A stretch of DNA of 38,201 bases, from positions 1 to 38,201 of the forward strand of contig NZ_VYIK01000040.1 in assembly GCF_008709575.1 (NCBI RefSeq), given 5' to 3'. Position numbers and translations under genes: made by a program. Numbering within the stretch: position 1 is the first letter of the stretch; every line of letters starts with the position of its first letter. The notes below the pieces were generated by a model. The model did not search any database, was not told the origin of the DNA, and saw nothing but the letters and a program-made list of their open reading frames with translations. Below are positions 36,209 through 38,201 of this stretch, piece by piece. Origin of the DNA: Mycobacterium sp. (lineage in GTDB: Bacteria; Actinomycetota; Actinomycetes; Mycobacteriales; Mycobacteriaceae).

Positions 36209-38080
36209 GTGAACCACAAGCCCCCGACCCCGGCCATCGTGTCGGCGCACCGTGCCGGCGCCCTGCCCCTCGACGACGCGGCGGATTTCGCCGACGCCGA
36301 CCGCGGATTCATCGCGGCACTGACTCCCTGCGTCGTCAAAGCTGCCGACGGCCGCGTGGTGTGGGACAACGACGTCTACTCGTTTCTCAGCGGTGACGCC
36401 CCGACCTCGGTGCATCCCAGCTTGTGGCGGCAATCCACGCTGACCGCCAAACAAGGCCTCTACGAGGTGGTGCCGGGCATCTACCAGGTCCGCGGGCTCG
36501 ACATTTCCAACATCACCTTCGTCGAGGGCGACACCGGGATCATCGTCATCGACCCGCTGGTGTCCACCGAAGTGGCGGCGGCGGCGCTGGCGCTGTACCG
36601 GACCCATCGACAGGACCGGCCCGTCGTAGCGGTGATCTACACCCACAGTCACGTCGACCACTTCGGTGGAGTGCTCGGTGTGACCACCCAGGCCGACGTG
36701 GACGCGGGACGGGTGGCGGTGCTGGCGCCGCAGGGTTTCACCGATCACGCCGTGCAGGAGAACGTCTACGCCGGCCCGGCCATGGCGCGCCGCGCCACCT
36801 ACATGTACGGCACGATGTTGCCGCGCGGCCCGCTGGGGCAAGTCGGCTGTGGCCTGGGCCAGGCACCGTCGGCCGGTGAGGTGGCGCTGATCGTGCCGAC
36901 GGTCGACATCCGGGCGACCGGGGAGACCCACACGATCGACGGGGTGCGAATCGAGTTCCAGCTCGCTCCGGGTACCGAGGCCCCGGCCGAAATGCACTTC
37001 TATTTCCCGCAATTCCGTGCACTGTGCATGGCCGAGAACGCCACCCACAATCTGCACAATCTGCTGACGCTGCGCGGGGCGCTGGTGCGCGACCCGCACG
37101 CGTGGTCGGGATATCTCACCGAGGCCATCGATGTGTTCGCCGACCGCGCCGATGTCGTGTTCGCCTCCCACCACTGGCCGACCTGGGGTCGTGCGCGCAT
37201 CGTCGAGTTCCTCTCGCTGCAACGCGACCTGTACGCGTATCTGCACGACCAGACGCTGCGGTTGCTCAACCAGGGCTACACCGGGGTCGAGATCGCCGAA
37301 ATGTTTCAGCTGCCGCCGGCTCTGGAGAACGCCTGGCATACCCACGGCTACTACGGGTCCGTCAGCCACAACGTCAAGGCGGTCTACCAGCGCTACATGG
37401 GCTGGTTCGACGGCAACCCGGCCCGCTTGTGGGCACATCCGCCCGAGGCGCTGGCCACCCGTTACGTCGAGGCCATGGGCGGCACCGACCGGGTGGTCGC
37501 GCTTGCCAGGACCGCTTTCGATGACGGTGACTTCCGTTGGGCGGCGACGCTGCTCGATCATGCCGTGTTCGCCGAGAGCACCCACGCCGCGGCCCGGGAG
37601 CTCTACGCCGACACCCTGGAGCAGCTGGCCTACGGCGCCGAGAACGCGACCTGGCGCAACTTCTTCCTGTCCGGCGCCGTCGAGTTGCGCGAGGGCAACT
37701 TCGGTACGGCGGCGCAGACGACGTCGCTGTCGTTGCTGGCCCGGCTGACCCCGGAGCAGATCTTCGACAGCCTCGCGATCAGCGTCAACGGGCCCCGGGC
37801 CTGGGATTTACACCTCGCCCTCGACATCGGTTTCGCCGAGCCGGCCGCCAACTACCGGCTGACGTTGCGCAACGGGGTGCTGGTGCATCGCAACGTCCCG
37901 GCCGACCCGGCAACCGCCGATGTGACGGTGACGCTGGCCAACACCTCCCGGATGCTGGCGGTCGCGTTCGGCGACCTCGACTCACCTGGGCTCGACGTCG
38001 TCGGGGATCGGGCGGCTTTGCAGGCGTTTTTCGGTGTCCTGGACCGGCCCGATCCCGCGTTCAACATCATGACGCCCTGA
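36209..38080 (+). CDS. Alkyl-sulfatase-like metallo-beta-lactamase hydrolase (Rv3762c-like)
   Basis: A 623-residue hydrolase. The metallo-beta-lactamase domain starts near residue 85 (YEVVPGIYQVRGLDISNI); the zinc motif is THSHVDHFGG with His146, His148, Asp150 and His151, and the second metal site is near AENATHNLHN. The C-terminus has an SCP2-like lipid-binding domain, the usual order in SdsA1-type alkyl sulfatases. These cleave sulfate from alkyl sulfates such as dodecyl sulfate. The GTG at 36209 gives a length close to M. tuberculosis Rv3762c. It starts 17 bp after tcrY on the same strand. A link to sulfated lipids made by region 1 is tempting but unproven. Confidence 0.9.
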   Translation: MNHKPPTPAIVSAHRAGALPLDDAADFADADRGFIAALTPCVVKAADGRVVWDNDVYSFLSGDAPTSVHPSLWRQSTLTAKQGLYEVVPGIYQVRGLDISNITFVEGDTGIIVIDPLVSTEVAAAALALYRTHRQDRPVVAVIYTHSHVDHFGGVLGVTTQADVDAGRVAVLAPQGFTDHAVQENVYAGPAMARRATYMYGTMLPRGPLGQVGCGLGQAPSAGEVALIVPTVDIRATGETHTIDGVRIEFQLAPGTEAPAEMHFYFPQFRALCMAENATHNLHNLLTLRGALVRDPHAWSGYLTEAIDVFADRADVVFASHHWPTWGRARIVEFLSLQRDLYAYLHDQTLRLLNQGYTGVEIAEMFQLPPALENAWHTHGYYGSVSHNVKAVYQRYMGWFDGNPARLWAHPPEALATRYVEAMGGTDRVVALARTAFDDGDFRWAATLLDHAVFAESTHAAARELYADTLEQLAYGAENATWRNFFLSGAVELREGNFGTAAQTTSLSLLARLTPEQIFDSLAISVNGPRAWDLHLALDIGFAEPAANYRLTLRNGVLVHRNVPADPATADVTVTLANTSRMLAVAFGDLDSPGLDVVGDRAALQAFFGVLDRPDPAFNIMTP

Positions 38081-38081
38081 T

Positions 38082-38154
38082 CGGCGGCATCGAGATTGCA
38101 GCCAGGGCTGTGCTGTCGGCGGAATTCACGACCCTGGCTGCAATCTCGCCGCCG
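38082..38154. repeat. Long perfect inverted repeat after the alkyl-sulfatase gene
   Basis: Starting 2 bases after the stop codon, a 17-bp arm CGAGATTGCAGCCAGGG at 38091-38107 is matched perfectly by its complement at 38132-38148, with a 24-base loop. Outer 6-bp arms CGGCGG (38082-38087) and CCGCCG (38149-38154) extend the stem across a short bulge (38088-38090). There is no T tract. It may be a strong factor-independent terminator or one copy of a palindromic intergenic repeat family. Confidence 0.75.
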
Positions 38155-38201
38155 GTCAATCGACAGTCGCCGAGGGTGAAACGGTTGCGAACTTCGGCTC
38201 G

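Noticed and set aside
1..38201. CRISPR arrays, tRNA or rRNA genes, insertion sequences
   Set aside because: I found no regularly spaced repeats, no cloverleaf-like or ribosomal sequence, and no transposase.

Overview
The window is about 38 kb of GC-rich DNA that I read as chromosomal sequence of a non-tuberculous Mycobacterium. The evidence is an mmpS-mmpL-mmpL operon, a drrABC-type exporter, a mycobacterial haemophore-like secreted protein, a DUF4185 lipoglycan/cell-envelope type secreted protein, a TIGR00027-type SAM methyltransferase and a TcrX/TcrY two-component pair next to an alkyl-sulfatase-like metallohydrolase. I cannot fix the species from the sequence alone. I saw no rRNA, tRNA, CRISPR array or insertion sequence.

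Region 1 (1-16.3 kb) is a lipid or glycolipid tailoring and export island. It holds three paralogous GT1/UGT-like glycosyltransferases of the mycobacterial Gtf type (138-1433, 2536-3810, 10786-12054, all minus strand), a Gfo/Idh/MocA sugar-type oxidoreductase, a GMC flavin oxidoreductase with an alpha/beta hydrolase, a TylF-type O-methyltransferase, a DrrA-DrrB-DrrC ABC exporter, an Rv2952-like lipid O-methyltransferase, a PAPS sulfotransferase broken by a 20-bp tandem duplication, a condensation/PapA-like acyltransferase and a 14-TM MFS exporter. There is no NRPS or PKS in the window, so the lipid core must be made elsewhere. Gene content resembles the tailoring and transport parts of mycobacterial glycopeptidolipid loci, but the substrate is not proven.

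Region 2 (16.5-26 kb) carries mmpS, two tandem mmpL genes, a small secreted haemophore-related protein, a second Rv2952-like methyltransferase and a secreted DUF4185 protein.

Region 3 (26-31.1 kb) is a stressosome-type partner-switching module: rsbR, rsbS, rsbT, rsbX and a PAS-GAF-SpoIIE-HATPase protein in one tight minus-strand operon, with a divergent RsbV-like STAS gene. No sigma factor gene is present.

Region 4 (31.1-38.2 kb) begins with an APH/ACAD10-like phosphotransferase, a decayed patch (a truncated NTF2-like start, low-GC spacer and a frameshifted YjbR/MmcQ gene), then a SAM methyltransferase, tcrX, tcrY and an alkyl-sulfatase-like hydrolase. This last block follows the M. tuberculosis order Rv3767c-tcrX-tcrY-Rv3762c, but lpqH, which lies between tcrY and Rv3762c in M. 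tuberculosis, is absent here. The window ends in a long perfect-stem inverted repeat.

Several genes are broken or locally out of frame (sulfotransferase, YjbR, and a segment of the first Rv2952-like methyltransferase). The two single-base shifts are in G runs and could be sequencing errors; the 20-bp duplication is harder to explain that way.
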